A DNA stretch of 64,000 nucleotides from Novosphingobium sp. RL4 (GTDB taxonomy: Bacteria > Pseudomonadota > Alphaproteobacteria > Sphingomonadales > Sphingomonadaceae), in the NCBI RefSeq assembly GCF_035658495.1, contig NZ_CP141945.1, forward strand, positions 1,477,501 to 1,541,500. Reading direction: 5' to 3'. Positions 27,641 through 37,610 of this stretch are shown here, piece after piece; position 1 is the first letter of the stretch; the number at the start of each line of letters is the position of its first letter. The position numbers and the translations under genes were made by a program. The notes beneath the pieces were generated by a model, which saw only the letters and a list, made by a program, of their open reading frames with translations, searched no databases and was not told the origin of the DNA.

Positions 27641-28785
27641 ACCAGCGCCTCCTTCCGGGCGACGGGATGTTCTCGCAGATAGTCCGAGAAATAGGGCATC
27701 AGTTCCTCCTTCGACAGGCCCCACTCTCCAAGGGAATAGCTGTGCTTGCCGCGTTTGTTCTGGGGATTGTCGGTCAGCCAGCCACGCATTCCCATCTCGC
27801 CGGCATGGGTCCATTCGAAGCCGAGCCAGTCATAAATCCTGCGGGCCTGCGCGATGGGATGGGCGACCATGTCGTCATAATAGAGGTGGTAGATGTCATC
27901 GGGCCGCTCGTGGGACAGTTCCAGCGGGCGGGCAGCGTGGAGCGCCAGCTGCAACGGGAAAAACTGCCGCATATAGTCACGCCCCTCGTCGACCTCGAAC
28001 ATCGGGCGCGACCCGCCGCGCATGCCGAAGGAGGAACCGACCGCTGCAAAGGGGTCGCGATGCGTCCAGATCACCTTCGCATCGGGAAAGGTCCGAAAGA
28101 TCTGGCGGATGAACAGCGCGTCCGACGGCATCTTGAGAATCCAGCGCCCTGGATTGGTCGTCTGGAGAATCTGGAGCACGCGCTTCCGGTGTTCGAAGGC
28201 CGTCGCCATATCCGTGAACAACAGCCAGTCGTGATAGCTGGGCACCGTCGTCGTCACTGCCAGCATCAGCGACCGGAAATCCTGCGCCACGAGGTGGACA
28301 CATTCCGTCGGGCCGTCGCCAGGCTCGAAATGCGCGGCGGCGACATGGGGGGCGGCCTTCTGAATCATCTCGTCCTTCGCCATCTCGGCAAGGCAACGCG
28401 GGTCCGTCTTCAGCGCGCCAGGCGCGGCCGGGGGCGCGGGACTATAGGCTTCCCACCGTAGCATCGAGCGATTGGCCGGATCGGCGTCCAGCATATAGCT
28501 GAGCATCGTCGTGCCGGTGCGTGGCAGGCCGAGAATGAACACGGGCGCCTTGACCGGCGTATCGAGTATCGCCGGGTTGCGGCGCAGATAGTCGTCGACC
28601 TGCATGCGCGCGGCCAGGATCGTCTCGTAGCGCCCCTGTGTGTTGGCGAGGCCGCGCTCGGTCAGGCGGCCCTGCCGGTTGTGGTCGTGGACGAGGAAAT
28701 CCAGCCCCTCGCGCCAGCTGTCGCTATCCGGGTCCGCACACCCCGCTTTGCGTCGCGCGCCCTCGACAATGTCCTCGAACCTCAT
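27637..28785 (-). CDS. Sulfotransferase family protein
   Basis: The 382-aa product has the PAPS 5'-phosphosulfate loop (FILGLPRTGTTMLSYML) and the downstream 3'-phosphate region (KVIWTHRDPFAAVGSSFG) of the bacterial sulfotransferase_3 family. Such enzymes move a sulfuryl group from PAPS to hydroxyl groups of small molecules. It is the first gene of the minus-strand operon and is divergent from an alkylsulfatase-like gene. Its acceptor cannot be read from sequence. Confidence 0.8.
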   Translation of the reverse strand: MRFEDIVEGARRKAGCADPDSDSWREGLDFLVHDHNRQGRLTERGLANTQGRYETILAARMQVDDYLRRNPAILDTPVKAPVFILGLPRTGTTMLSYMLDADPANRSMLRWEAYSPAPPAAPGALKTDPRCLAEMAKDEMIQKAAPHVAAAHFEPGDGPTECVHLVAQDFRSLMLAVTTTVPSYHDWLLFTDMATAFEHRKRVLQILQTTNPGRWILKMPSDALFIRQIFRTFPDAKVIWTHRDPFAAVGSSFGMRGGSRPMFEVDEGRDYMRQFFPLQLALHAARPLELSHERPDDIYHLYYDDMVAHPIAQARRIYDWLGFEWTHAGEMGMRGWLTDNPQNKRGKHSYSLGEWGLSKEELMPYFSDYLREHPVARKEALV

Positions 28786-28972
28786 GCCCTCATCTCCTCA
28801 CCCATATCATGAAGCCCCGGATGCAGCGCGCGGTCCCGGCCAGCAACGGCCCGGCTTGTCGGCAAGTCCCCAGCCTTGTCTGTGTCCGGCCATATTGCTG
28901 CGCCGGCCCAATCCCTGCGCTTGCACTTCACGCCGGCCCTGCCGAAGCGTGGGACGACCCCGGAGGATTAAG

Positions 28973-30217
28973 GTGGACATGAGCAAGGAAGACAAGCTGT
29001 CGTCAAAGGGCCTGCGCGTGGCCGACTTCGTCCAGTCGGGCGAGGGACAGGAAGCCGCCATCGATCGCGGACATGGCATTTTCGAAAGCCGGGGCGTGGG
29101 CAACAGCTATCTGGTGACGACGGCGGAGGGTGATGTGCTGGTCAACGCAGGCACGCTGGGCGATGCGCGTATCGGCAGGGACCGCTTCGCCAAAGTCTCC
29201 TCCGCGCCCATCCGCAAGATCGTCCTGACCCAGAGCCACGCCAATCAATATGGCGGGCTGGAGGCCTACAAGACGCCGGACAATGAGGTCATCGCACATC
29301 ATATCTACCCAGAGGACCGCCGCTATTCAAAGGCACTGGACGCGCATTACCGGCGCGGCTCGCGGCGCATCTTCGGGCAGATCACCGGGCGCAGCGACGC
29401 CATCGTGCCGACTCAGGAGGTCATGCCCGACTTTCTCATCGACGCGCATCATGCCTTTGCACTGGGCGGCCGTCGGTTCGAGCTGATCTGGACGCCGGGC
29501 GGCGAAACCCGCTCCGCGCTTATCGTCTGGCTGCCCGACGACAAGGTGGCAATCGTCGGCAATCTGTTCGGCCCCTTGTTCGGCAACCACCCGAACTTGA
29601 ATACCATGCGCGGCGACAAGCCTCGTTCAGCGGAGGCATTCATCGCCTCCATCTCTATCGTCCGCGCGCTGGAACCGCAGATGATCCTGACGGGGCACGA
29701 GGCGATCATCGGGGGCGATCACATCCGCACGGAGACGACGCGCATCATCGACGCCGTTCAATGGGTGCTGGACCGCACCATGGAGGGCATGAATGCAGGC
29801 ATCGACCTGCGAACCCTGATGCGGGAGATACGCACGCCACCGGAACTCACGCTCACCGAGGAATATGGCAAGGTTGCGTGGAATGTGCGCGCGATCTGGC
29901 ATGAATATAGCGGCTGGTTCGACCCGGCACGCGGCACCACCGAACTCTATGGCGTGCCCCCGGCCAGCGTCGCTCCTGCCCTTGCCGAACTGGCGGGCGG
30001 TGCGGATCGCATCGTGGCGCGGGCGCGGGACTTCGTCGAGGAAGGCAGACCGCTGGAAGCGCTCCACCTCCTCGACATCGCGCTGGAGGCCGAACCGGAC
30101 AGCGCGGATGGACGGGAGGCGAAGCGGGCCGCGCTCGAACGGCTGCTCGAGCAGAGCGGCGGCAGCAATCTGTGGGAACGCATGTGGATCGCGGCGGCCC
30201 TGCGCGACCTCGACTAG
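28973..30217 (+). CDS. Alkylsulfatase-like MBL-fold protein with a degenerate metal motif
   Basis: The 414-aa product resembles type III (SdsA1/BDS1-like) alkylsulfatases. An MBL core (GNSYLVTTAEGDVLVNAG, GNLFGPLFGNHPN, ILTGHEAIIGG) is followed by an alkylsulfatase dimerisation-type helix domain (EEYGKVAWNVRAIWHEYSGW). The metal motif, normally HxHxDH, reads QSHANQ, so three of the four usual ligands are replaced. GTG28973 lies six bases after GGAGG; ATG28979 is the alternative. The stop overlaps the convergent AraC gene. It may have lost hydrolase activity or use another site. Confidence 0.7.
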   Translation: MDMSKEDKLSSKGLRVADFVQSGEGQEAAIDRGHGIFESRGVGNSYLVTTAEGDVLVNAGTLGDARIGRDRFAKVSSAPIRKIVLTQSHANQYGGLEAYKTPDNEVIAHHIYPEDRRYSKALDAHYRRGSRRIFGQITGRSDAIVPTQEVMPDFLIDAHHAFALGGRRFELIWTPGGETRSALIVWLPDDKVAIVGNLFGPLFGNHPNLNTMRGDKPRSAEAFIASISIVRALEPQMILTGHEAIIGGDHIRTETTRIIDAVQWVLDRTMEGMNAGIDLRTLMREIRTPPELTLTEEYGKVAWNVRAIWHEYSGWFDPARGTTELYGVPPASVAPALAELAGGADRIVARARDFVEEGRPLEALHLLDIALEAEPDSADGREAKRAALERLLEQSGGSNLWERMWIAAALRDLD

Positions 30218-31092
30218 ACGGATGCCCGCACGAGGCTCTCGCGGAACTGGCCGGGCGTCACCCCCGTCGCGCGGCGGAAGGACTGGGTGAAGCTGGACGG
30301 CGAGACGAAACCCAACTGCGCGGCCACCGCCTTGATGCTCTGCCCCTCGGCGATCATCCGCCGGGCATGCTCAACCCGTGCGTCGGCGACATGGTCGGCT
30401 ATGGAACAACCCTTGCTCGCCCGGAACCCGCGCGTCAGCTGGCGCACCGAGACGCCGCACAGCTGCGCCAGCTCTTCGAGACGCGGCGTATCGAGCCGCT
30501 CGGTCAGCCGCTCCTCGATCAAGCGCAACCGCCAGGGCGCAAGGCCACCCTGCGCACGATCATTCTCGATCGCGACGCAATGGCGGCGAAGCTCGACCAC
30601 CGCCTGCACGGCCAGAGCCTCCAACAGCAGGCCATGGGCAAAACCCGGCTCGCGCAGTTCAGACGCCATGCGGTGCAGCAGCGCCTTCAATTCCGGCGAG
30701 CGCAGGTCCAGGCACGCCTCCAGCCGCCGGTCGGTCCATTCCATTTCATCGTCGAACCAGTTGGCAACGGCGGAAGGAGCGAGATGGCAGACGACCGCCG
30801 CGCCATGGCCCGGCTCGCTCCGCGCCTGCACTCGTTCGCCTTGCCGGACAAGGAACAGCGGACCGATAGGCTCGAACCGGTGCGATGCCCAACGATCCCG
30901 ATAACGCCCGCGCGGGCTGCCTGGTCGCGGGTGGAGGGCTAAATCCAACCTGTAGCCTTCGCCCGTGCGCAACACATCGTCCATCGGCTCTGCCAGATGG
31001 AACCGGTTTAGCTGGACGCTGAACAAGTCGGAGCGAAACTCCGTTTGCGTGGTCGCGAAATCAGTTGGTTGCAGATGCTGCATATTGCCCAC
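30214..31092 (-). CDS. AraC family transcriptional regulator
   Basis: The 292-aa protein has a C-terminal pair of AraC helix-turn-helix motifs (LEELAQLCGVSVRQLTRGFR and IKAVAAQLGFVSPSSFTQSF) with the typical GVTPGQFR ending. The N-terminal ~180 residues should bind an effector. It is convergent with the alkylsulfatase-like gene, overlapping it by four bases at the stops, and probably controls the surrounding sulfotransferase/dehydrogenase genes. Confidence 0.85.
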   Translation of the reverse strand: MGNMQHLQPTDFATTQTEFRSDLFSVQLNRFHLAEPMDDVLRTGEGYRLDLALHPRPGSPRGRYRDRWASHRFEPIGPLFLVRQGERVQARSEPGHGAAVVCHLAPSAVANWFDDEMEWTDRRLEACLDLRSPELKALLHRMASELREPGFAHGLLLEALAVQAVVELRRHCVAIENDRAQGGLAPWRLRLIEERLTERLDTPRLEELAQLCGVSVRQLTRGFRASKGCSIADHVADARVEHARRMIAEGQSIKAVAAQLGFVSPSSFTQSFRRATGVTPGQFRESLVRASV

Positions 31093-31500
31093 TTACAGCA
31101 TATATCTATCCAAAGGGAGATCACCTTGAACGACCCTTTCCGGCCGCTCAGCGGCCAAATTTGGCTTCCCAACTGCAGACCGTCCGCTAATCCGGCAGGC
31201 GCCGACCAAGATGGGTCGTTCGCCGGTCGCGCCTTAAATGACGGCCTCCGACAAAAGCTTCCGCTCGGTCGTCGTAAAATTGTTTCGCAGCAATGCGCCT
31301 CAAGTCCGGACATTTCGGCACGAGCTATCCGAGGCCCGCAAACGGACAGGCCAGGCCAAAGACGGGCGTCGTACGGGCCGAAGGCGTTACCACGAACGAA
31401 GTTATGATCGCTTCCGCTCGCCGATGACGCTATCATATTGGTTTGATCCAACCTTCGGCGGCCGAGTCTGCGCGTGGGCGGCTGCAAAGGAGGAGCGAGT
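31093..31500. other. Intergenic stretch without a convincing gene
   Basis: This stretch lies between divergent araC-like and kaiC-like genes. Apart from repeat copy D (31128-31210) I see no gene. It should contain both promoters. A purine-rich AAAGGAGGAG at its right edge is the ribosome binding site of the kaiC-like gene. Confidence 0.5.
31128..31210. repeat. Dispersed intergenic repeat, copy D
   Basis: Blocks: ACGACCCTTTCCGGCCGCTC, AGCGGCCAAATTTGG, CTTCCCAACTGCAGA, CCGTCCGCTAATCCGGCA and GCCGACC. It is nearly identical in plan to E1 (36201-36275). Confidence 0.65.
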
Positions 31501-33009
31501 GTGGCGCCCAACAATAAAGAGACCGGATTAGCTTCGACCGGCACAAGCGGCCTGGATCATATTCTTAACGGCGGCCTCACGCCCGAGCGCATGTACCTAG
31601 TGGAAGGCACACCAGGCACGGGCAAGACGACGCTGGCAATGCGCTTCCTGCTCGCCGGCGCCGCTGTGGGAGAGCCCGTCCTCTACATCACGTTAGCGGA
31701 AACCGAAGTCGAACTACGCGCCGTCGGCGACGCGCATGGCTGGTCACTGGATGGTGTTGACCTCTTCGAGATGGTTCCGCCGGACGGTTTCGGCGAGGAT
31801 CAGGAGCAGACGCTGCTGCACCCTAGCGAGGTTGAACTCGGAGAAACGGTCCGCGATATCATGGCAAAGGTGGACAAGATCCGTCCTGCCCGCCTCGTCC
31901 TTGACAGCCTTTCCGAACTGCGATTGCTGGCGCAGAGCCCTATCCGCTATCGCCGTCAAATCCTCGCTCTCAAGCACTTCTTCTCGACGCGTGCCTGCAC
32001 GGTGCTCGTCCTCGACGATAAGGGCGCGAGCGGCAATGACCTCCAACTACATAGTATCGCCCATGGCGTGATCTCGCTTGAGCAGACGTTGGCGAGTTTC
32101 GGCGCTCAGCGGCGTCGCCTGAATGTCGTGAAGATGCGCCAGCGACAGTTCAGGGGTGGCTACCACGATTTCGAGATCGAGCGGGGCGGGTTGTGTGTGT
32201 TCCCGCGGCTGGTCGCTGCGGACCACACCACCCAGCAAAGCGGTGAACCTGTCTCGACCGGCTCGCCTGAGCTGGATACCCTGCTCGGCGGCGGTCTTGT
32301 GCCTGGAACCGCCACGCTGTTTTCGGGACCCGCTGGAGTCGGCAAGACGACAGCTTCGATCCAATGTATTGAGGCGGCGCTCAAGCGCGGCGAGAAAGCT
32401 TCCTACTTTCTGTTCGATGAGCGCGCGTCGACGCTGCTCACGCGGAGCGCTGCGCTCGGTCTAGACCTTCAGCCGCACATCGACAGCGGCCTGCTTGAAC
32501 TGCGTGCCATCGACCCGGCCGAGATGTCGCCGGGCGAGTTCGCTAGTCGCATTCAGGAAGCGGTTGAGAGCGGGGCGAGTATGATCGCGATCGACAGTCT
32601 CAACGCTTACCTCCAGGCTATGCCCAACGAGCAGTTTCTCATTATCCAGATGCACGAGATGCTGAGCTATCTCGGACAAAAGGGTATCGTTAGCCTTCTT
32701 ATCCTCGGCTTCCACGGCATCGCTGGCGACATTCGGACGGACGTGGATCTCAGCTACCTCTCCGATACGGTCGTCCAGTTGCGCTACTTCGAGGCGTTGG
32801 GCGAGGTCCGCCAAGCCATCTCGGTGATTAAAACGAGGACGGCGCGGCACGAAAGGACGATCCGGGAGTTTCAAATCAGCAGCGACGGGCTGCGATTGGG
32901 TGAGCCACTAGACAGGTTCCAAGGCGTTCTGACGGGCGTGCCCACTTTCTCTGGCACGCGGGATACGTTGATGGCTAGTCAGATCGATCCGGAAAATCCA
33001 CGCGGTTGA
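31501..33009 (+). CDS. Double-domain KaiC-like ATPase
   Basis: The 502-aa protein has two RecA-like KaiC domains, each with a Walker A motif (EGTPGTGKTTLAMRF near residue 35 and SGPAGVGKTTASIQ near 270) and a Walker B-like strand (ARLVLDSLSEL, MIAIDSLNAYL). Each domain starts with a STGxxxLDxxLGGG loop. KaiC-type proteins are circadian ATPases in cyanobacteria; in other bacteria they often partner with histidine kinases. GTG31501 follows AAAGGAGGAG. The kinase gene starts one base after its stop. No kaiA or kaiB gene is in the window. Confidence 0.85.
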   Translation: MAPNNKETGLASTGTSGLDHILNGGLTPERMYLVEGTPGTGKTTLAMRFLLAGAAVGEPVLYITLAETEVELRAVGDAHGWSLDGVDLFEMVPPDGFGEDQEQTLLHPSEVELGETVRDIMAKVDKIRPARLVLDSLSELRLLAQSPIRYRRQILALKHFFSTRACTVLVLDDKGASGNDLQLHSIAHGVISLEQTLASFGAQRRRLNVVKMRQRQFRGGYHDFEIERGGLCVFPRLVAADHTTQQSGEPVSTGSPELDTLLGGGLVPGTATLFSGPAGVGKTTASIQCIEAALKRGEKASYFLFDERASTLLTRSAALGLDLQPHIDSGLLELRAIDPAEMSPGEFASRIQEAVESGASMIAIDSLNAYLQAMPNEQFLIIQMHEMLSYLGQKGIVSLLILGFHGIAGDIRTDVDLSYLSDTVVQLRYFEALGEVRQAISVIKTRTARHERTIREFQISSDGLRLGEPLDRFQGVLTGVPTFSGTRDTLMASQIDPENPRG

Positions 33010-33010
33010 C

Positions 33011-35857
33011 ATGCACAAGCGGGTTCTGATCCTCGCTCCCCGCGGTCGGGACGCTGCCATCGCTGCCGAGCTCCTGGCACGACACGGCATCGACGCACAG
33101 ATTTGCTCTGATCAGTCCCACCTCGTTGAAATGCTCGAACAAGGCGCGGGCACAATTCTGATCACGGAAGAGGCGTTGGCGACGTCGCCGCTTTCCGAAC
33201 TCGCCTCGTGGGTTGCAGCACAGCCTGCATGGTCGGACGTACCCTTCGTGGTGCTGGCCAACGGATCACGCTCGCCGCGGTCGATATCCGCTACCGATCG
33301 CCTTGCAGAGCTCGGCAATGTCGTATTGCTGGAGCGTCCTCTTCATGCGGAGGCGATGCTCGGGGCGATACGCTCGTCCCTCAAGGCCCGAGACCGTCAA
33401 TACCAGTTGCGCGACACAACCGCGCAGCTTCGGGAAAGCGAGGAAAGGCTCCGACTGGCGGTCGAGAACGCCGAGATCGGCTTTTGGGATGTGGATGTTG
33501 TCAACGACCGCTTGATCTGGCCGGCACGTACCAAGGCGATGTTTGGTATCTCACCGGACGTTCCGGTCACAATGGCCGACTTCTACAATGGCCTACATCC
33601 CGACGATCGCGAAGCGACGAGCTTGGCCTACGCTGCCGCCGCCGACCCGGCCACGCGTGCCTTGTATGACGTCGAATATCGCACGATCGGGAAGGAAGAC
33701 GGCGTCGAGCGTTGGGTCGCTGCCAAAGGCCGTGGTGTGTTTGACGCAGCAGGCCGTTGTCTTCGCGTCGCAGGTAGCGTGCTGGAGATCACCGAGCGAA
33801 AGGCGGCCGAGATCCGGCGCGTGGCTCTGATCGACTTCGCTGAGGCACTGAAGGATGTACAGGAGCCGGCCGGCATCGCCAGTGCCGCCGCGCGCATCTT
33901 AGGTGAGACGCTGCGCGTTACGCGCGTCGGGTACGGCGCGATAGACCATTACGCCGAAACGCTGCACGTCGATCGTGACTGGACGGCACCTGGGGTCGAG
34001 AGCCTCGCCGGGATTACTCCGCTGAGGGATTATGGCTCCTTTATCGACAGCCTCAAACGCGGCGAGTTCACAGTAATAGCCGATGCTCGGTCTGATCCGC
34101 GGACTTCCGGCGCCGCCGCCGACGCGCTGGAAGCCAAGTCCACACGTTCCTTCGTGAACGCGCCTGTCTTGGAGCGCGGACGGCTCGCGGCGGTGTTCTT
34201 CGTCAACGACGGGAAAATGCGGAACTGGAGCGATGCCGACCTTGCGCTTATCCGCGAGTTCGCGGAGCGCACGCGCAGCGCCGTCGAGCGAGCCCGGGGC
34301 GAGCAGGCACTCCGTGATAGCGAGGCGCGCCTGCGCGAGCTAAACGAAACACTTGAGCTACAGGTCGAAGCGCGTGTGGCGGAGCGCGATCGACTGTGGA
34401 ACCTGTCGCAGGATATGCTCGCCCGGGCCGACTATGGCGGCATGATGTCAGCGGTAAGTCCCGCTTGGACGCAAGTCCTGGGCTGGTCTGAGCGCGAATT
34501 GCTCTTAAACGGCTATGCCACTTTCATGCATCCGGACGATGCTCCACCCACACTGGCGGCAATCGAAAATATGCGGGGTACGGGGCAGCCTACACGTTTT
34601 GAAAACCGCATCAGCACACGCGATGGCGGGTGGAAGCCAATCGAGTGGACTGTGGCGCCCGAACCCGATGGTGTGAACTTTATCGCGATCGGCCGCGATC
34701 TCAGCCACGCAAAGGCGCGGGAGGCGGAGCTGGCCCGCGCCCAGGACGCGCTGCGCCAGAGCCAGAAGATGGAAGCGATGGGGCAGCTCACCGGTGGCGT
34801 TGCCCACGACTTCAACAATCTTCTGACGCCGATCGTCGGTTCTCTCGACATGCTTCAGCGCAGGGGGATAGGTAGCGAGCGTGAGCAGCGACTGATCGCT
34901 GGCGCGGCCCAATCAGCGGAACGCGCCCGGATACTTGTTCAGCGATTATTGGCGTTTGCACGGCGTCAGCCGCTCCAGGCCGTGTCTGTCGACGTGGCGG
35001 CGCTCGTCGCCGGAATGGGTGACTTGGTCGAGAGCACTACGGGGCCACAGATCAGGGTTGTCGTGGATGTCGCCGAAGACCTGCCACCGGCCCGAGCGGA
35101 CCCGAACCAATTGGAAATGGCGCTTTTGAACCTTTCGGTGAACGCACGCGATGCGATGCCGGACGGGGGTACGCTGCGAATAACGGCGAGCACGGAGACT
35201 GTAGACGGCGACCATCGATCGCAGCTCTCTAGCGGAACCTATATTCGCCTTTCAGTCGCCGATACGGGTATGGGGATGGATGAGGCGACGCTCGCCCGCG
35301 CAATCGAGCCATTCTTCTCAACCAAGGGCATCGGCCAAGGCACTGGCCTCGGCCTGTCATCGGTGCACGGTCTGGCTTCCCAGCTGGGTGGAGCGCTGAC
35401 AATTCAAAGCCAACCGGGAATGGGCACCACTGTCGAGCTATGGCTCCCCGTCAGCAACGAGGACGCAAATCTGCCGTCGAACGTAAGCCGGTTTGAAGAA
35501 GAAGGATCGGACCGCGGAGTAGCCCTCCTTGTCGATGACGAAGAGTTGGTGCGAATGAGCACCGCCGACATGCTCGCCGATCTCGGCTTCGCCGTGATCG
35601 AAGCGAGTTCTGCTGATGAGGCGGTGCGAATGCTGGAACGTGATCAGGCATTCGATGTCATCGTTACCGATCACCTCATGCCGGGCATGACGGGGACCGA
35701 GCTTGCCCGCCATGTGCAACGCATCCGCCCTGGACTTCCTGTTCTCTTAGTGTCCGGCTATGCCGAAACGGCCGGCGTCGATGCGGATCGCCCAAGGTTG
35801 ACGAAGCCGTTTCGTAAAGATGAATTGGCCACGACGCTCCTGGCGTTGTTGCACTGA
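33011..35857 (+). CDS. Hybrid PAS/GAF histidine kinase with C-terminal receiver
   Basis: The 948-aa protein has, in order, a receiver-like N-terminal domain (1-115) lacking an obvious phospho-Asp site, a PAS domain (~140-255), a GAF domain (~275-420), a short coiled coil, a second PAS (~465-575), HisKA with His in [11 protein letters not shown], HATPase with [13 protein letters not shown] and [11 protein letters not shown], and a receiver with Asp in [13 protein letters not shown]. No transmembrane segment is seen, so it is cytosolic. It lies one base after the kaiC-like gene and should act with it. Confidence 0.9.
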   Translation: MHKRVLILAPRGRDAAIAAELLARHGIDAQICSDQSHLVEMLEQGAGTILITEEALATSPLSELASWVAAQPAWSDVPFVVLANGSRSPRSISATDRLAELGNVVLLERPLHAEAMLGAIRSSLKARDRQYQLRDTTAQLRESEERLRLAVENAEIGFWDVDVVNDRLIWPARTKAMFGISPDVPVTMADFYNGLHPDDREATSLAYAAAADPATRALYDVEYRTIGKEDGVERWVAAKGRGVFDAAGRCLRVAGSVLEITERKAAEIRRVALIDFAEALKDVQEPAGIASAAARILGETLRVTRVGYGAIDHYAETLHVDRDWTAPGVESLAGITPLRDYGSFIDSLKRGEFTVIADARSDPRTSGAAADALEAKSTRSFVNAPVLERGRLAAVFFVNDGKMRNWSDADLALIREFAERTRSAVERARGEQALRDSEARLRELNETLELQVEARVAERDRLWNLSQDMLARADYGGMMSAVSPAWTQVLGWSERELLLNGYATFMHPDDAPPTLAAIENMRGTGQPTRFENRISTRDGGWKPIEWTVAPEPDGVNFIAIGRDLSHAKAREAELARAQDALRQSQKMEAMGQLTGGVAHDFNNLLTPIVGSLDMLQRRGIGSEREQRLIAGAAQSAERARILVQRLLAFARRQPLQAVSVDVAALVAGMGDLVESTTGPQIRVVVDVAEDLPPARADPNQLEMALLNLSVNARDAMPDGGTLRITASTETVDGDHRSQLSSGTYIRLSVADTGMGMDEATLARAIEPFFSTKGIGQGTGLGLSSVHGLASQLGGALTIQSQPGMGTTVELWLPVSNEDANLPSNVSRFEEEGSDRGVALLVDDEELVRMSTADMLADLGFAVIEASSADEAVRMLERDQAFDVIVTDHLMPGMTGTELARHVQRIRPGLPVLLVSGYAETAGVDADRPRLTKPFRKDELATTLLALLH

Positions 35858-36200
35858 GCAGTTAGCTCCTCATAATACCTGCGTGCGGCGCTCAGGCTGA
35901 CTCTCATTCATTGCCCGGCTGATTGTCCGTTCTTGCCGCTCTGTTCGGCCGCTTGTGATAAGAAGGCCGTAATCGGATCGGAGCCGAACGACCGCGCCTT
36001 GTCGACAATTGCCGCTTGAAGGGCAGTCGCTTACGGCAGCTGTGCCGACCTTCGCCGGAAAGCGGGCTGGCAGCAAGCGGCCAAGCTTTGTTGCGACGCG
36101 TATCGGCGGGGCAGGCGCAGTATGTTCGCTCCGGAGCAAACTTGCCATCCAGCCTTTCGCTCGCGAATGTCAGAAAAGTCCCAGGCCCTGTCCATCATTG

Positions 36201-36275
36201 TCGACCCTTTCCGGCCGTTCGGCGCCCAAATTTGGCACTCCACGTGCGGACTGTCCGCTAATCCGGCAAGTCGCG
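36201..36275. repeat. Dispersed intergenic repeat, copy E1
   Basis: Blocks: CGACCCTTTCCGGCCGTTC, GGCGCCCAAATTTGGCAC, CACGTGCGGACTGTCCGCTA and ATCCGGCAAGTCGCGACC. The last block runs directly into copy E2, giving a head-to-tail arrangement. Confidence 0.7.
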
Positions 36276-36408
36276 ACCCTTTGTGGTCGCTCAGCAGCCA
36301 GTGTTTTGTTCCCAAGTGCGGACGGGCCGCTTTCCCATCCTGGACGCCCAATTCTGGCCGGTAGGCGACTGTCGCGTTTGGAGAAGCGCGAGTGAGATAG
36401 CTGCCGAT
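36273..36408. repeat. Dispersed intergenic repeat, copy E2 (near full length)
   Basis: Blocks: CGACCCTTTGTGGTCGCTCA, CCCAAGTGCGGACGGGCC, GCTTTCCCATCC, CCCAATTCTGGCCGGTAGGC, GACTGTCGCG and GAGATAGCTGCC. Together with copies B and G it defines a unit of about 135 bases. Confidence 0.7.
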
Positions 36409-36619
36409 GGGACGTGTCGGAAAACATCTCTGCACAGGGTTTCCGACACATTTTCAATCCGTCGGGGTTTTCCGTAAAGTCGCCTCCCCGCGAATGCCAA
36501 GAGGCGGCGTGCGTGACGTGTTTCTGGCGGAATTACGTGTCTCCTGTACGGAAAACATGTGTTTGGCGTCACGCCGCAGGGTTCAAGTCGGGGATCCAGC
36601 ACCTGCTGCGGCAGAACAT

Positions 36620-37525
36620 TCAGGAATTTGCGGTTGCTCCAAGCGTCCTTATTTCATGACGGAATACCTGCTCAAACAGCAATGCGCCGGGGGACTGCGA
36701 GCGTCGCTCCAAGGAGTACATGACCATCCGGAACTGCTGGCGCTTGGTATTGTCCTTCGCTTGCAGTTCGCAAAGCCGTCCAGATGCGACTTCATCCATG
36801 ACAGCGTAGCGGGACGCTATCCAGATCGCGTCTGTCGACGCAGTCAGTGCGATCAAGGTGCCATAGTCCTCCACCAGATGGATGGTGTCGTTCGCCCAAA
36901 TCGGGAGGTTTTGAGGCAATTGATGGCTTTCGCCGTAGTTGTTGGACAGCAGAACCGGAAATTTTACGTCCGTGTGTTTCTGCGCGAGAAGCGGATGGTT
37001 GGGCCGGACTAAAAGCGTGACGGGAAATGTTCCCAGCGTCACGGCGCGGACCGGAGGTGCTTCGGGCACCTGCCCTTCGGCACTCACGAAAAACTCGATC
37101 TCGCCTGCGAACAGCAGGGGCCACAACGCTTCGACATTGCGCACGATGACCTCGTTTGCGCGCTGCGGTGACGATCGCATCTGTTCGGTCAATGCCCGTG
37201 CCAGCAAAGCCTGCGCCGGAAGCGGCGCCATGCCGAAGCGGACCCGTCCGCCTTGGCCGGTCGCGGCGAGTCTGGTCTGGCGTTCGAACTCGTCGATATC
37301 CGCGATGATCGCGGTCGCCCGTTCGACGACCTGTTGTCCCTGAGCCGTAATGATGACGCCCGACCGGCCGCGATCGAACAGGCGTGTCCCAAGATGGGTT
37401 TCCAGAGCCTGGATCGCCTTGGTCAGCGCCGGCTGGGATATGCCGAGATCTTCTGCCGCGCGGGTGAAACTGCGCCGATCTGCCACGGCCAGCATGTTGC
37501 GAAGGGAGCGTAAGTCGAGAGCCAT
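36620..37525 (-). CDS. LysR family transcriptional regulator
   Basis: The 301-aa protein has an N-terminal LysR winged helix (LRNMLAVADRRSFTRAAEDL, GISQPALTKAIQALE) and a substrate-binding fold after residue ~90. It is divergent from the fatty acid hydroxylase family gene with 85 bases between the starts, so it probably controls that gene. The inducer is unknown. Confidence 0.9.
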   Translation of the reverse strand: MALDLRSLRNMLAVADRRSFTRAAEDLGISQPALTKAIQALETHLGTRLFDRGRSGVIITAQGQQVVERATAIIADIDEFERQTRLAATGQGGRVRFGMAPLPAQALLARALTEQMRSSPQRANEVIVRNVEALWPLLFAGEIEFFVSAEGQVPEAPPVRAVTLGTFPVTLLVRPNHPLLAQKHTDVKFPVLLSNNYGESHQLPQNLPIWANDTIHLVEDYGTLIALTASTDAIWIASRYAVMDEVASGRLCELQAKDNTKRQQFRMVMYSLERRSQSPGALLFEQVFRHEIRTLGATANS

Positions 37526-37610
37526 TCGCTGTGGTTATCATAATCGGTATTGTCATTCATTGGACAAATTGCAGCGCGAATGTGATTCCCGAGGTGAGAG
37601 GAGTTGCGCG

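Larger units (their letters stand above)
35858..36619. other. Long intergenic stretch with tandem repeat copies
   Basis: No gene is supported in these ~760 bases, which lie between the 3' ends of the kinase and of the convergent LysR gene. It contains two tandem copies of the dispersed repeat (36201-36408). The part 36410-36619 has overlapping short frames on both strands, none with a ribosome binding site. Confidence 0.5.

Noticed and set aside
31501..35857. Circadian kaiABC clock
   Set aside because: Only a KaiC-like gene is present; no KaiA or KaiB product is encoded nearby.
36570..36605. tRNA-like T-arm (GGTTCAAGTC) near the LysR 3' end
   Set aside because: No matching anticodon or acceptor stems could be folded around it.
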